Assembly (NCBI GenBank): GCA_024220525.1 | Contig: JAMYWO010000287.1 | Location: 6,282 to 48,101 of the forward strand | Reading direction: 5' to 3' | From: Cochliopodium minus | Lineage: Eukaryota > Discosea > Himatismenida > Cochliopodiidae | Length of the DNA stretch: 41,820 nt | Part shown: piece after piece, positions 10,566 through 23,698 of the stretch | How the letters are laid out: every line of letters begins with the position of its first letter | Numbering within the stretch: the stretch's first letter is position 1 | Notes under the pieces: generated by a model | The model's database searches: none | The model's input: only the letters and a program-made list of their open reading frames with translations | What the model was told of the DNA's origin: nothing | Program-made: the position numbers and the translations under genes

Positions 10566-10700
10566 GGAAAAATGGGTTATCTCAAAAATAACCCCTATTT
10601 TTTTCCTCAGTAAATAAATTTTTTTTCTTCTTGTTCAAATCTGTAATAAAATAAAATTCAAAAAAAAACTCTTTTTGTTTCTTTCATTCTTTTCAAAATA

Positions 10701-11494
10701 ATGAAGAAATTTATCAATCAAGATTTGGATAATTTGAATATATTGGAAGATCTTCAATGGTGTGAGATGTTTCTCCGAGAAAAAATCGGAGAGATTGAAA
10801 ATATAAATATTTTTGAGCTTCATAAGAAGCTTAAATTGGAATTAAAGGATGAATGGGATAGAAATTTGAAGGAATTCAATAGATTTGAAAATAATAAAAT
10901 GGTATACACATATCATGTCTGTGATTTAAAAGAAAGGGGTGATAAATAAATATAATTTACAAAAAGCTCTATAATTATAATATAAAACCAAATAAAGATA
11001 GAATTTTGAAGTATGGGTAAATTCATCCAAAAAGTTTTCAATTGAATTTCAAATCTAAATTTAATTATTTATAATTTTGATAAATGCTCAGAATCTTTCA
11101 TAATAACGATCCAACATTGTCGCTTTGTCTGAAATCTACTCTCATAAGAGCAGAGGTGTATTACCATCACCTTAAAAAAAGAGCAAGCTGTATATTATTA
11201 TCAAAATCAACTAAAAAAGATTTAAAGTTTGTATGTATTGATGATATGGGTAAAGGAATGGTTTAACAAATTTCATTAATCTCAAGAAATTTTTCCTTTC
11301 TTTTTTTAAAGGGCCATCTTTTCTCCCAGTTGAAAAGATTGATAAAGAAAAAATTATAATAGATGAACAACTTCCTTTGTTCCAGTTCAAACACATTTTC
11401 AACAGAGAAGAAACAAAACAAGCCTACCATCTCTTACCAACCTTCCTATCAGAACTTTACAAAACAGATGGAAGGTTAACAAAAGAAAAATTAT
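10701..11494 (+). CDS. Unidentified ~190-residue protein, three to four exons
   Basis: The first exon starts MKKFINQDLDNLNILEDLQW at ATG 10701. Splicing at 10939 (gtgata...ataaag, 59 nt) and again in GG|gtaaat...ctcag joins, in frame, KERDRILKYGIFHNNDP to the next block (LSLCLKSTLIRAEVYYHHL, RASCILLSKSTKKDLKFVC). One more intron near 11256-11311 leads to PSFLPVEKIDKEKIIIDEQL and the C-terminus YKTDGRLTKEKL. Acidic and helical in the first half, mixed after. No domain recognised. An alternative is two separate genes (10701-10949 and 11084-11494), but the intron sizes and phases favour one. It converges on gbpD with 120 bp between stops. Confidence 0.5.
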
Positions 11495-11614
11495 GAAAGG
11501 AAAAAAAGACAAAAGAAAAAAAAAAAAAAGAAAAGAAAAAATTAAAGTTTTTTTAATTAATTTAGTTTTTTTTTGGGTATCATTTTAAATTAAACAGTAT
11601 GCACACCGTTCCAT

Positions 11615-14600
11615 TTATTTAGACTGTCTTTCCTTGATTCTGACAGAGAGCTTGTTAGCCAAAAAGTTGTAGAACTTACCAGCAAGTTCGGGCTTATAAG
11701 AAAAGAGGATATCCAGAATGTAACCATCCAAAACAACCAACTCAGCCTCTTCTAAAGCCACAACAGTAGCAGTGGCGTTTCTGCTTAACAACAAAGACAA
11801 TTCACCAAAAGTGCCACCTTTTTTAAAATAAAAATTATTTTAAATTATTTTTTTTTAATTTTTTTTCATTTTTTCATTTTATTTTAAATTTTTATTTTTG
11901 GTTTTTACCAGATTTCATGACAGCTATGGTTTCCATCTTTTTTTCTTTTTCGATTTCCACAGAGAAATTACCTGAAGAAATGTAATAGATACGTTTGAAG
12001 TTTGTGCCTTGAGTCACAACGTGTTCATCTTTTTTTACCTTTTTTTTAAAAGAATTAAATTTTATTTTATAATTTTATTTAAATATATATTTTTATTTAA
12101 ATTTTTATTTTTCATTTTTTCATTTTTATTTTATAATTTTTATTTTTATTTTATTTTATTTTTCATTTTATTTTTAATTTATTTTTATGGCTTACTTTTA
12201 TTTTACGTGCTCCATTTAACAAATATTGCCAGTCATCATTGGACAAAGTGATAGCTTTTATCTTGGAATCGTTTTTGGGAGCTTTGTTCTGAAAAAGGGG
12301 ATTACTAAAAATAAAAATAAAAAAAAAATTAATAAAAAAAAAATATTAAAATCAAAAATATTAAAAATATGAAAAAAAAATTTATAAATTAAATGAAAAA
12401 ATAAATATAAAAATTTTTTTTTACTTTTTTATTTCTTCTTTGTTTTGTATTGACTCGCTGTTTTTGTGGACTTGCTTTTTGCTTTCGTACAAATTGATGA
12501 TAAAGTCAAAAAGTCCTTCGTTGTTACTGCCTTCTTTGAAAGAGTAGACTTTTTCACCTTTAAAAATTTTATTAATAAAAAATATATTGAAAAAAAATAT
12601 ACTAAATAAAAAAATATATTAAATAAAAAAATGTATTAAATAAATAAATATTAAAAATAAAAAAAATATTAAAATTAAAAAATATTAAAAATAGTAAATA
12701 TTAAAAATAAAAAAATGTTTACTGTCTTTCTTTGTAAATGAGATTTTGAGAACTCCTTTGTTCACTTTGCAACTTTTCATGACAGAAAGTTGAACACTGG
12801 CGATCTGTTCAGTACCGAAAAGAGTCGTAACAAAATTAATGTAATTATCTAAAAAGAAAAATAAAAATAAAATAAAAAATTAATCAAAAAAATATTAAAA
12901 ATAAAATAATAAATAAAAAAATAAAATTAATAAAAAAAAAGCAAAAAAAAAATATTAAAAATAAATCAAAATTAAATAAAAAATAAAAAATAAAAAATAA
13001 AAAATAAAAAATAAAAAATAAAAAATAAAAAAATAAAAAAAAAAATAATAAAAAATGAAAAACAAAACAAAAATAAAATCGAAATTAAAAAATAAATAGT
13101 AAAAAATAAATTTTAAATATTTTTTTACCAGTTATGTACATGTCTCCGTCGTGGTAGGCGACACTGCTTTTTTTCTTGCACTTTTTGGCCACCTTGAGGA
13201 GATTTCCTTGCAACTTGTTGCTCCCAAACTTTTGCTCGAAGAATTGATCGCTGGGTTTAGTTGATTGTCTTTTCAAAGCTTTTTTTAAAAAAAATGTCAA
13301 AAATCGAAAATAAATTTTTGAAAAATAATATAAACAAAAATGTCAAAAATCAAATAAATTTTGTGAAAATAAAATGTAAATAAAATAATAAATTTTTAAA
13401 AAAATAATAATAAACAAAACAAACAAAAACGAAATAAAAAGTTTTATTTTTTTACTCCCAATTTTTTCTAGTTCCTTTGACTTTGGACCTGTTGACTTTT
13501 CATCGAAAGAAACTAATTTTAGAGCCAAATTTGTAGCAATGAACCTTGTGGAAAAATCGAAATTATAAAAAAAAAAATATAAATTTTAATAAAAAAATGT
13601 ATGAAAAAAAAAATGAAAAATTTAAAAAAATAAAAATTATTGTTTTTATTTTACCTAAAAAATTTGGAGGAAAGTTCTGGATCTTTGCTTAATCTTCCAA
13701 AAATGTATTCCACAGGGACTATACGAACTATTACGGTTTCGCAAGCAATGATGTTGGCTGTTGCTTTACCTGCGTTTTCTCCTAAAATACTCATTTCTCC
13801 AAAAGGAATGCCTAAAAAAAATATTAATTAATAAATAGTTTGGAAATATAATAAAATAATTCAAATAATTAAATATTCATGCCTTTAAAAAATATTAAAT
13901 TCTCAAAAAAAAAATTTTCAATATGAAAAAAATAATATAAAAAAATATTAATTAGAAAAAAATATTAATTAGAAAAAAATCATTAAAAAATTCAAAAAAT
14001 AAACGAATCAAAAATTTAAAGTTACCAGGTTCAATAGAACCCACTTCTTTTTCACCGTTATTGGTTGGAATGGTGACTTTGACAGCACCGCTCTTGATTC
14101 TATATAAATTGGTGTTGGTGGAGCCGTGCTTGAGAATGTGCATATCCTTTACTATTTCTACATCCTCTCCTCCCGCAAACAATTGGTCCCAATCTGACTC
14201 GTCTATAGCTGCTTTCTCTTTTTCCAAGTTGATTTCCTCCTATTCCATTTACAAAAAAACAAATGTTTTAATATCATAAATGTTACAATATTTGATTTCT
14301 TTTTGGATATAATTATATAAAAAAAAATTAAATTATAAATTTTTATTTATTTTAATTAGGAAATATTTAAAAATAATTTTTTTTTTCGAAAAATAAATTC
14401 TCTTTTAAAAAATAATTTCTCTTTTAAAAATAATTAATTTTTTTCCATTTTAAAATTTTTTTTTGAATCTCATATTTCTTCTTACCCCTTCACCTTGTGT
14501 CTTAGATGTGTTGGAAGCCTCTCTAAGCTTGGAGACTTTATATATGTCACCTTCTTCCCAAACCTTGGAATCCAACAAAAACTTTCTGACCTTTGTATCC

Positions 14601-17121
14601 TCTGCGATGCTTAACTCGGTTGAAACCCAGTTTCGAAGCTCCATGACGGTGTTACCCGTGAAAATCACTTTTTCAAAGCTTATGTGTCCTTCGTCTGTTT
14701 TTGTCTGGTAAAAGTCATCAATTCCTATTAATTTTAAATATTTATAAATTAAATCAAAAAAAATTTGTTTAAAATTAAATTATAAAGATGAATAAAAAAT
14801 TTTAAAGGATTAATAAATTAAAATGATAAAATTTGAAAGTTTTAAAAATAAAAAAAGGTTAAAATAACTTTAAAACATGATTTCATTTCTCGAGAAAATT
14901 AAATTGAATCAAATTTTTGTTTAATTAAATTATAAAGATTAATAAAAAATTTTAAAGATAAAGATTATAAATTAAAATTTTAAAAGTTTAAAAATGAAAA
15001 TATGATAAAATAACTTTAAATAAAATTTAATTACCTGTCAAGTCAGATAAATATCTTGCGAGGAATGGAATGACGGCCACATTCTTGCTCTTCTTAAGCT
15101 CATTTCTGTAGTTTCTAAAGTTAAAAGATTGATCACAAAAAGATTTCAATTTTTCGTATATTTTCATTGAGTTCTCGGAGACTGCTTTCCAAGATTTAGA
15201 AAGTCTGGAGACCGCCACATTGTTGAAACTTCCCCAAATGGCAAATGTAAAACTGAAATTGTGAAGAAGAGTAGATTTCTAAAAAAATAAAAATATAAAT
15301 TAAAAATAAAAATATAGTAAAAAAATAAGTATAAAAATAAAAAAAATCAAAAATCAAAAAGATAGAAATAATAAAAAAAAATAATAAATTAAAAAATAAA
15401 TTGAAAAATAAAAAATAAACATAATAAACAAATAAATAATAAAAATAAGTTTACATAAGCGACATCAATCATAAATTCAATGATTTTGGCTCTATCTTCA
15501 AAACTTTTACCAGAAAGAATTTGAGAGGAGACCCAGCAAGACTGAGAGTTGAACCATTCGATGAATCTTATGATATTGGGGGAATTCTCCTTTCCATTTT
15601 TGGACCAACCTTTCGAGAAGAGAAATTTTTTTTAACAATATTGTTTTTAAAATGATAATAAAAAAATCCTGAAATTAAAAAGAATTCAAAAAAAAAATAT
15701 TTAATAATTAAAAAATAAATGAAATATTATTAAACTAACCTTGTTTCAAATATTCCTTTGGTTTAATCAACTTAAAAAGAGTGTAATCCAACAAAGCCAT
15801 TTGCTTTGCAACATCAGTTACATTGAATGACAAAACTGTTGTATCTTCGTCTGTATTTGTTCTTTCTGGGATATCCACCTTCAGATTGAGTGACTCTAAC
15901 ATTTTTATAAGTCCTTGCGTCAACTCTTCTATTTGAGTTTCTCCTTCTCTCGCTTTCACATATTTGGACAACCTTCTTATTATTGATTGGGATCTAAAAC
16001 ATTCTGGTGCTACTTCGAACCACGTTAAAAACGCCTGTACAACTCTTTTCAGAAATGTTTTTAAAAAAAAGTTTTAATTTCTAGTTTTCAATTAACTCGA
16101 GAAACGATTGAAAAGAATAATAGAAAATTATGTGATAAATTTTCAAAAAAAATGAGAAACAGAAAAATGAAATTAATGAAGATATTTCTTAAGATATCAT
16201 TAAAATGAATTTAATTCTACATAGAGGAATCAAATAATTCGTGATATATTCGTTTAATAATTGAAATTTATAATATGTTGATAGGATTTGTATTATAATT
16301 TTATTTTTGGTATTTAATTGAAGGATCTTAATTATTGATTTTATATTTTACCCTTTTTGAATTTTTTCTTTGTTTTGTTGGTATCTCTCAACCTTTTGTT
16401 TCATATTCTCAGGATATTCGAGATCAAGATTTGGTCCTTCATATCTGATGATCAAATATCTCAAAATATCTTCATCTGTTGCGAATGATGGATAACAACA
16501 AAAGAAGAATTGCAATATATTGGGTTCTATAAGATGATAGATTAAAAAATAGATTGTTGGTTAGTCAAATGAAAAATTTTGAAAAAATTGGAGAAATCAA
16601 TTTATGTATGTGATTTGAATTGTTTATGAGAATATCATTTCATATTGAACTAAAATCAACATTTTTGTCAAAAATATAATTTTAATGTAATTGTTATAAA
16701 AATTTATCTAGTTCATTTTGAATCATAAGGATCATACAGGATATAATATTTACGTATTTGAAATAATATTATTATTTGTGAAGTGTACGTGCATAAAAAT
16801 TTAGATTTGTATATATTTAAGAATATAGTTTTAAATCGAAGGATATTAATATTTTTTAGGATCTTTACTATTCTCAAGATAATCAATATCGGTCATGTAT
16901 TGTATTATTTTATTCAAGGAGGCATATTTGATAGAATTATGCTGCTTATCAAGATTCTCCAAGAACATTTTGATATTTCCAGTTGATTTGGAGAAATCAG
17001 ACTCTTTATCACTGCTGCTGGTTTCAAATACAATATCGTTATCATCAGTATCAAATATTTGGAAATAAATGGTTGTCATTTCATGTGTTATTTCTTCATT
17101 TTGAATGTTATTTGAATCCAT
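11615..17121 (-). CDS. gbpD: GbpD-like Ras guanine-nucleotide exchange factor: RasGEF_N-RasGEF-cNMP-GRAM-cNMP
   Basis: About 15 exons, roughly 870 residues, from MDSNNIQNEEITHEMTTIYF (ATG 17121) to VRIKERQSK (stop 11615). Order: RasGEF N-terminal motif (FCCYPSFATDEDILRYLIIR; VVQAFLTWFEVAPECF), catalytic RasGEF/CDC25 domain (LLDYTLFKLIKPKEYL; WVSSQIL; RAKIIEFMI; VAVSRLSKSWKAVSE; SFNFRNYRNELK; IPFLARYLSDLTGIDDF), cNMP-binding domain 1 (IPFGEMSILGENAGKATAN), GRAM-like domain (SSVAYHDGDMYITDNYINFV; GVLKISFTKKDGEKVYSF), and cNMP-binding domain 2 (GGTFGELSLLLSRNATATV). This is the domain order of Dictyostelium GbpD, which activates Rap1 and promotes substrate adhesion. Both cNMP cassettes lack the usual Arg, so cyclic-nucleotide binding is doubtful. 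The N-terminus seems short and acidic. Introns are A/T-only and up to about 300 bp. Confidence 0.93.
12960..13050 (+). repeat. (AAAAAT)n simple repeat in a gbpD intron
   Basis: About nine near-perfect AAAAAT units lie in the intron between the two GRAM exons of the GbpD-like gene. On the coding strand this reads as ATTTTT, part of a long pyrimidine-rich intron. Low-complexity expansion; no other signal seen. Confidence 0.85.
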
Positions 17122-17437
17122 TTTTTTTTTTTTTAAATTTTATTTAACGGTATTTAATTAAATTTAGGAATTTGAGTTTTAAAAATTGGAGAATAAAGAA
17201 TGGGATAGATTACCACAAGAGGGATCAATAAAATATTCATATTTCTTCAATTAAATTTTTATTTGAAATTTGAAAATTAAAAAAAAAAAAAAAATAGAAA
17301 ATTTTATTAAAAATTAATTTAAAAATTTTTAAAAACAATTCATAAGCTTATTTTGATCAAATAAATTCTTATTGTGATCTAGAGAAAAAAAAAAACAAAA
17401 TAAACTTTGAAAAAGAATAACAATGTTGGAGAGGAGT
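17122..17437. other. Intergenic, tandem genes (FHA kinase 3' end to gbpD promoter)
   Basis: This 316-bp AT-rich spacer runs from the stop of the kinase gene to the start of the GbpD-like gene, both on the minus strand. It holds long A and T tracts, usual for amoebozoan promoters and 3' ends. I see no gene or clear binding site. Confidence 0.5.
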
Positions 17438-19480
<2,043 letters not shown>

Positions 19481-19798
19481 TCTCAATAAAAATAAAGCAA
19501 AATGAACGTCCTTTATTTTTTAATTTTTTCATATTTTTGATATTGCTGATATTTTCAGTAAAAAAGAAAGCAAATTCATTAAAATACTTTGAATCATGTA
19601 TTACAATAAAAGGTATTATCAATTGATATCAATGGAATATGGAATATAAAATTTTATTGGAAAATATGGCGCAAATTAAAAAAAAAAAGAAATCAAAAAT
19701 TGAAACAAACTCAAATTCATTCTATAGTTTGTTGATAGATAATGGCTGATTTTGTTTATTTAAAGAGTTTGAATGTAATAATTAATAATTATTGTGAT
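19481..19798. other. Intergenic, promoter of FHA kinase; GGCGC site
   Basis: A 318-bp spacer between the kinase start and the stop of the next minus-strand gene. It is almost free of G+C except for ATGGCGCAAA near 19666-19675, which shares the GGCGCAAA core with the site at 945-952. No gene seen. Confidence 0.4.
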
Positions 19799-20645
19799 TT
19801 ATTTCTCTTCTTTTATGAGATCTTCATCAAATTCTTCATCAAACAATACAGATCTGAGACTTCTTTTTCTTCCTGAAAGAGCCTTCTCAATAAGTTTCTT
19901 TCTTGCTTCAACCAAAGATTTTTTTCTTTCTTCTTCCTTTTCGGACCATTCTTCCATAGTTTCATCGAAAGTATCTGAGAATCCAGCATTATCTTCTTCA
20001 ACCTATCAGAATATAAACATTAATCTTTTATTGGATCAAAAATTGCAGAGATATAAAGGTTAAATAAAGAATTGATATGTTGTAATTAGTGCATATATAT
20101 GATATTTCTTACAGCAGCTTCTTTCATAATCTTTTCATATTCATGTCTTTGTCTTGATTGCATGTATACTTTGAGATCTCTTCTAATTATAGACATATTG
20201 CATTTTCTTCCTTCATATGTCCAATGCTCACCAGTATCTAAAAAATATTGATTGAATTATGTATATATTGAAGTGATACTTTGAATTGAATATGTTTGGT
20301 GATTCACTTTTAAAAATATTCCATATTATATTATTGCACAATTATATAAATAAAGGATATAATCAAAATTATCCTCTCCATTTTCATAAATAGGTGGTAT
20401 TAATGATTACCAAAGTGAATATTGATCTTATTTTGTTTCAATTCATGGAACTCCTTTTCACTTTCCTCAAATTCGATATCAGGATATTGTTTTGCAAAAT
20501 TTGAATTGAACATCTTTCTTAATTCATATACTGCACTCCCAGGATACCAAACATGGAATTCAGTTGATATTTTTTTAACATTTTTCAACAATCCATTCAT
20601 ACCAACTCCCATCTTTTCTAAAACTTGTGGTGCTTGATTTGCCAT
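19799..20645 (-). CDS. Small protein, possibly mitochondrial ribosomal (L51/S25/CI-B8-like)
   Basis: Three exons encode about 190 residues. Exon 1 from ATG 20645: GVGMNGLLKNVKKISTEFHV, VYELRKMFNSNFAKQYPDIEF, KINIHFG. Exon 2: DTGEHWTYEGRKCNMSIIRR, DLKVYMQ. Exon 3 is acidic and lysine-rich, ends DEDLIKEEK, and probably forms a long helix. The pattern 'small basic N-terminus, strand of KKISTEFHVW, then RKMF..NF...YPDIEFE, then Gly-turn and strand' resembles thioredoxin-fold L51/S25/CI-B8 proteins (mitochondrial ribosomal proteins, complex I B8), but the match is by eye and weak. Alternative: lineage-specific protein. Confidence 0.5.
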
Positions 20646-21077
20646 TTTATGATTATTCTTAACAACTCAATCAAATATTCTTCCTTTTTTAATAATAAAA
20701 ATCAAAAATTATAATTTAAAAAAATAAAAAAAAAAGCGTTTTCCTTTTGTAAAAAATAATTACTTTTCTTTATAATAATCTAAAACAAACCTCTTCAAAA
20801 AAGGAAAGTTTTTTATTATTTTTTGATTTGTAAAAATTATAATTTTAATGATGAACCTACTATTCAGAAAATTCTTGAAGAGAAAAAATCATGAGCTTTT
20901 TAAATCTGAATAAAATTATAATTTTTACTTTCCTATCAAAAAATAATAAAAAACCCTTATTAATATTTTAAATAAGAATGCTCAACAAAAAAATAATGGG
21001 AAATTATAAAATTTTTGTATATTTCTCATTATTTTCTTCAAAAAATGTTCCAAAATAGAATTAAATCTGTTTATTGT
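20646..21077. other. Intergenic region with a long inverted repeat
   Basis: These 432 bp separate the start of the preceding minus-strand gene from the stop of the serine-hydrolase gene. The middle is occupied by the hairpin described in its own entry. The rest is A/T tracts; no coding frame is convincing. Confidence 0.5.
20808..20954. repeat. Imperfect long inverted repeat (hairpin or decayed TIR element)
   Basis: Outer arms 20808-20827 and 20935-20954 are perfect 20-nt reverse complements. Inner arms 20831-20846 and 20912-20927 are perfect 16-nt reverse complements. A third short pair (ATTCAGA at 20862, TCTGAAT at 20905) lies further in. The arms are separated by small unequal bulges, so the whole folds into one long stem with a 36-nt loop. 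No clear target duplication was found at the ends. Confidence 0.8.
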
Positions 21078-22918
21078 TTATAAATTGGGAATCAAACCCA
21101 AGCATTTCAAAAATGATTCAATCAAAACTTCTCTTCTTTCTTTAAGAAGATTGATAACCAACCCTAGACCTATATCTAATTTGGGAATGAACCTATAATG
21201 AATAAAATATAAATTTGAATACATTAGGGAATAATAATAAAAAATCGAACATAAACAAAGATCCTCCAAAACCACCATGAAAATAAACACCTTCACAAAA
21301 AATTGAGATAAAAACAATTAATAAAGAGGATAGATTAAATTTACCAGGAAATCTGTGGTCAACTTGGAATCCTCCTTTTGTGAATTGTATGTTCTCAAAA
21401 AGGATGGAATCAACACTGTCAGTTACGACTTCTAATGATTCGCTCAACACTTGTTTATCAAAGTTGCTAGAAAGGAGAGATCCCAGAACAGCAAGATCTC
21501 TCGCGGTAGAGTATCCAAGCGAAGAAGGAGCCAAACAAAACCTTGATTTGAAGGGGTTAAAGTTTTTGAAAAGTTCAAAACTTTTTCTTGTATGACTTTC
21601 TTCATCAAACATCGCCTAATTAATTTTTTAAAAAAAAAAAATTGAATATTTTTGAACGCCTCATTTGTCTTTGCAATTGTTTCATTGTTATACCATTTTG
21701 AATTCCAAGTTTTCTTGGGATTTGTTGATTTTCCCGTTATAATGTCTCGCCAAGTTACTTTCTTCTCTGTTGTCATTATTGAGTCCAAAATAAAACTTTG
21801 CACCATTGAACTTGGGAGATATTTCTTCAAGAAAGTATTCTCTCAAATTTCTTTTCTTAGGGTCAACTCTGATAAAAACTTGGTTTATAAATAGACCGAC
21901 ACTAATTGAGAATGAAATAAAAAAATAATTTTTTTTTTATTCTGATATTTTGTATATTTTGTGATACCTGTGGGCTCCATATGCAGATTGTCCTTTTTCG
22001 ATTTTTATTTTTATTTTTTGTTTTGCGAGAAACTTTGACAATTCTTGGGGATCAGTTTCTGGTTTGAAAAATTCAACATCGACAGGTCCATCGTCAAAGT
22101 AAAACAATCCAGATCTATGAGAAATAATTTCTGAAATAGTTATACCAACCTTTCCTTCACTTGAAAACTCTATTTTTTTTTACTTTTTAATAGTAAATTT
22201 ATTCGCAAAAGATTTATTTACCAGGCCAATATTTAGATACAGGATCATCATATCTTTTAAAAGATTTTTAAAATTTTTTTTGTATTATTTAAAGCTTTAC
22301 CTTAATACTCTTTTTTGTATCTTTTTTTAAAGAAGATTTTAACACCTTTTTTAACCTTTAAATTTTTTTTTTATTTTACCAAATCCTTTTCAAAAATAAA
22401 CCAATTCAAGAAAAATAAAATTAAGAATTTATACCATTAGACATATGTTCGTGATAGCTTTAGAGACAGAAAAAGTATTTGCTTTGGTGTTTCTCGTCCA
22501 TTTTTTCTCGACGCTATTTGGATCTTTAGGATTCTTTCTGATTGAATATCCACCCCATAAATCTACCAAAATTTTTCCTCTATAAGAATACATATATGTT
22601 TTGTTATCAATTAAATTATTGGATTGAATTTTTACTTGGAAGCTATATTGGAGAGATTATGTCAGATGAAAAATATATTTTATTTTTTCCAAAGGGAATT
22701 GAGATTACCCACTATTGCAAATTAGTTGTAATTTTGATATAAATTGATTTGTTCATACCAGATAAACTACCAATTAATTTTCAAAGGATTATAATTTTGA
22801 AGTATAATGATTATAATCTTGATATTTACGATGCACCAATTTCCCCATTGTTCTCAAACATTTTGAGAAATGTATTTTTGAGGGGAAGGAATTTTTCAGT
22901 GCATATTTGTTCTTCCAT
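21078..22918 (-). CDS. Beta-lactamase-related serine hydrolase (LACTB/class C fold)
   Basis: Multi-exon gene of about 380-400 residues, stop at 21078. Exon 1 (ATG 22918) reads MEEQICTEKFLPLKNTF and FENNGEIGAS, then GT. Later exons read GKILVDLWGGYSIRK, NTFSVSKAI (the SxxK nucleophile motif), WPGEFSSEGKVGITISEIIS, HRSGLFYFDDGPVDVEFFK, KGQSAYGAH (Tyr motif region), INQVFIRVDPKKRNLREYFL, EEISPKFNGAKFYFGLN, FCLAPSSLGYSTARDLAVLG and YFHGGFGGSLFMFD (HGGFGG, in place of the KTG triad). This is the order of the bacterial EstB-like/LACTB beta-lactamase-fold esterases. The joint between exon 1 and the GKILVDLWGG exon is not resolved. These enzymes act as esterases or peptidases; the substrate is unknown. 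Confidence 0.85.
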
Positions 22919-23302
22919 TTTTTTATTTTTAAATCTGGAAAGAAAAATTAAAACATGACAATTTACAACTTATACCCATCTTTTTCCAAGCTTTTGTTAA
23001 AATTTCAATATTCATTCTTTTATTTAGGTTTGGAATTTCAAATAATTCTTTCAAATGTTTTTAAGTGGATGTTATGGTTTGGAGGAAAGATTTGTTTAAA
23101 TCTTCTGCCATTCAAAATTTTCAAACAAAAAAGAGTTTATTTTAAAGAGGGATCTTTTTGGATCTTTTGTAAAACAATTCATAATGATGATTTGTGTTTG
23201 GAATGGTTTTTTCAGAGAAATTTCTTTCAAAGATTTTGAAATTTCAACACATTTTAAATAAAAATTAAAAAAAAATAGTTTTCTGTCTTTTAATCTGTTT
23301 TG
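22919..23302. other. Divergent intergenic region, probable bidirectional promoter
   Basis: 384 bp lie between the starts of the serine-hydrolase gene (minus) and the DOPA-dioxygenase-family gene (plus). A 94-codon plus-strand frame (22955-23239, FKWMLWFGGKICLNL, KTIHNDDLCLEWFFQ) is less AT-rich than usual spacers and could be a small gene, but it has no recognisable domain. Confidence 0.4.
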
Positions 23303-23698
23303 ATGTTTTCATTTGATAAAGATTTTTTCCACAAAGGAAGAAACCCAATAGATATCCATTTTTATTTCACCGATGAGACCAAAGACTCTGCCCTTGAGAT
23401 CAGAAAGAAATTGCAGGAAAAATTTCAACACCTAAAATTAGAATATTATGAACCATGGACAAAACCTATAGGTCCACATCCAATACCACATTGGGAATCT
23501 GATTTCACCAATTTGGATACACTTCAGAAGGATTTAGGTGAGGTGATATTGTGGCTGGTGCAAAATAGAGGTAATCATTCCGTGTTGCTTCATTGCAATA
23601 CTGGAAATTTTGTCAATGATCATTCTATTTACACTATATGGCTTGGGGAGAAAGTAAATTTAAATTTGAATTATAAACGTGGGGATAATTCCAATTGA
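23303..23698 (+). CDS. DOPA 4,5-dioxygenase family protein
   Basis: Intronless frame of 131 residues, starting MFSFDKDFFHKGR at ATG 23303 after a T-rich leader. Family motifs: PIDIHFYFTDET (first metal His region), LEYYEPWTKPIGPHPIPHWE (the PxGPHPxPxxE motif), DLGEVILWLVQNRGNHSVLL and HCNTGNFVNDHSIYTIWLG (HPNTG...DH...W-type block, here HCNTG). The size is close to that of bacterial and fungal members (110-190 residues). Known members are extradiol dioxygenases that open catechol rings such as DOPA; the real substrate here is unknown. Cytosolic, no signal peptide seen. It is one of the very few intronless genes in the window, which makes acquisition by transfer possible but not shown. Confidence 0.88.
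   Translation: MFSFDKDFFHKGRNPIDIHFYFTDETKDSALEIRKKLQEKFQHLKLEYYEPWTKPIGPHPIPHWESDFTNLDTLQKDLGEVILWLVQNRGNHSVLLHCNTGNFVNDHSIYTIWLGEKVNLNLNYKRGDNSN

Noticed and set aside
12009-12251. 80-codon Phe/Leu-rich 'membrane protein'
   Set aside because: Intronic T-rich sequence of the GbpD-like gene; no codon structure beyond TTT/TTA/ATT.
22955-23239. 94-codon plus-strand frame between two divergent genes
   Set aside because: Less AT-rich than usual, so it could be real, but there is no domain and it occupies the expected bidirectional promoter; left as a possibility within the intergenic entry.
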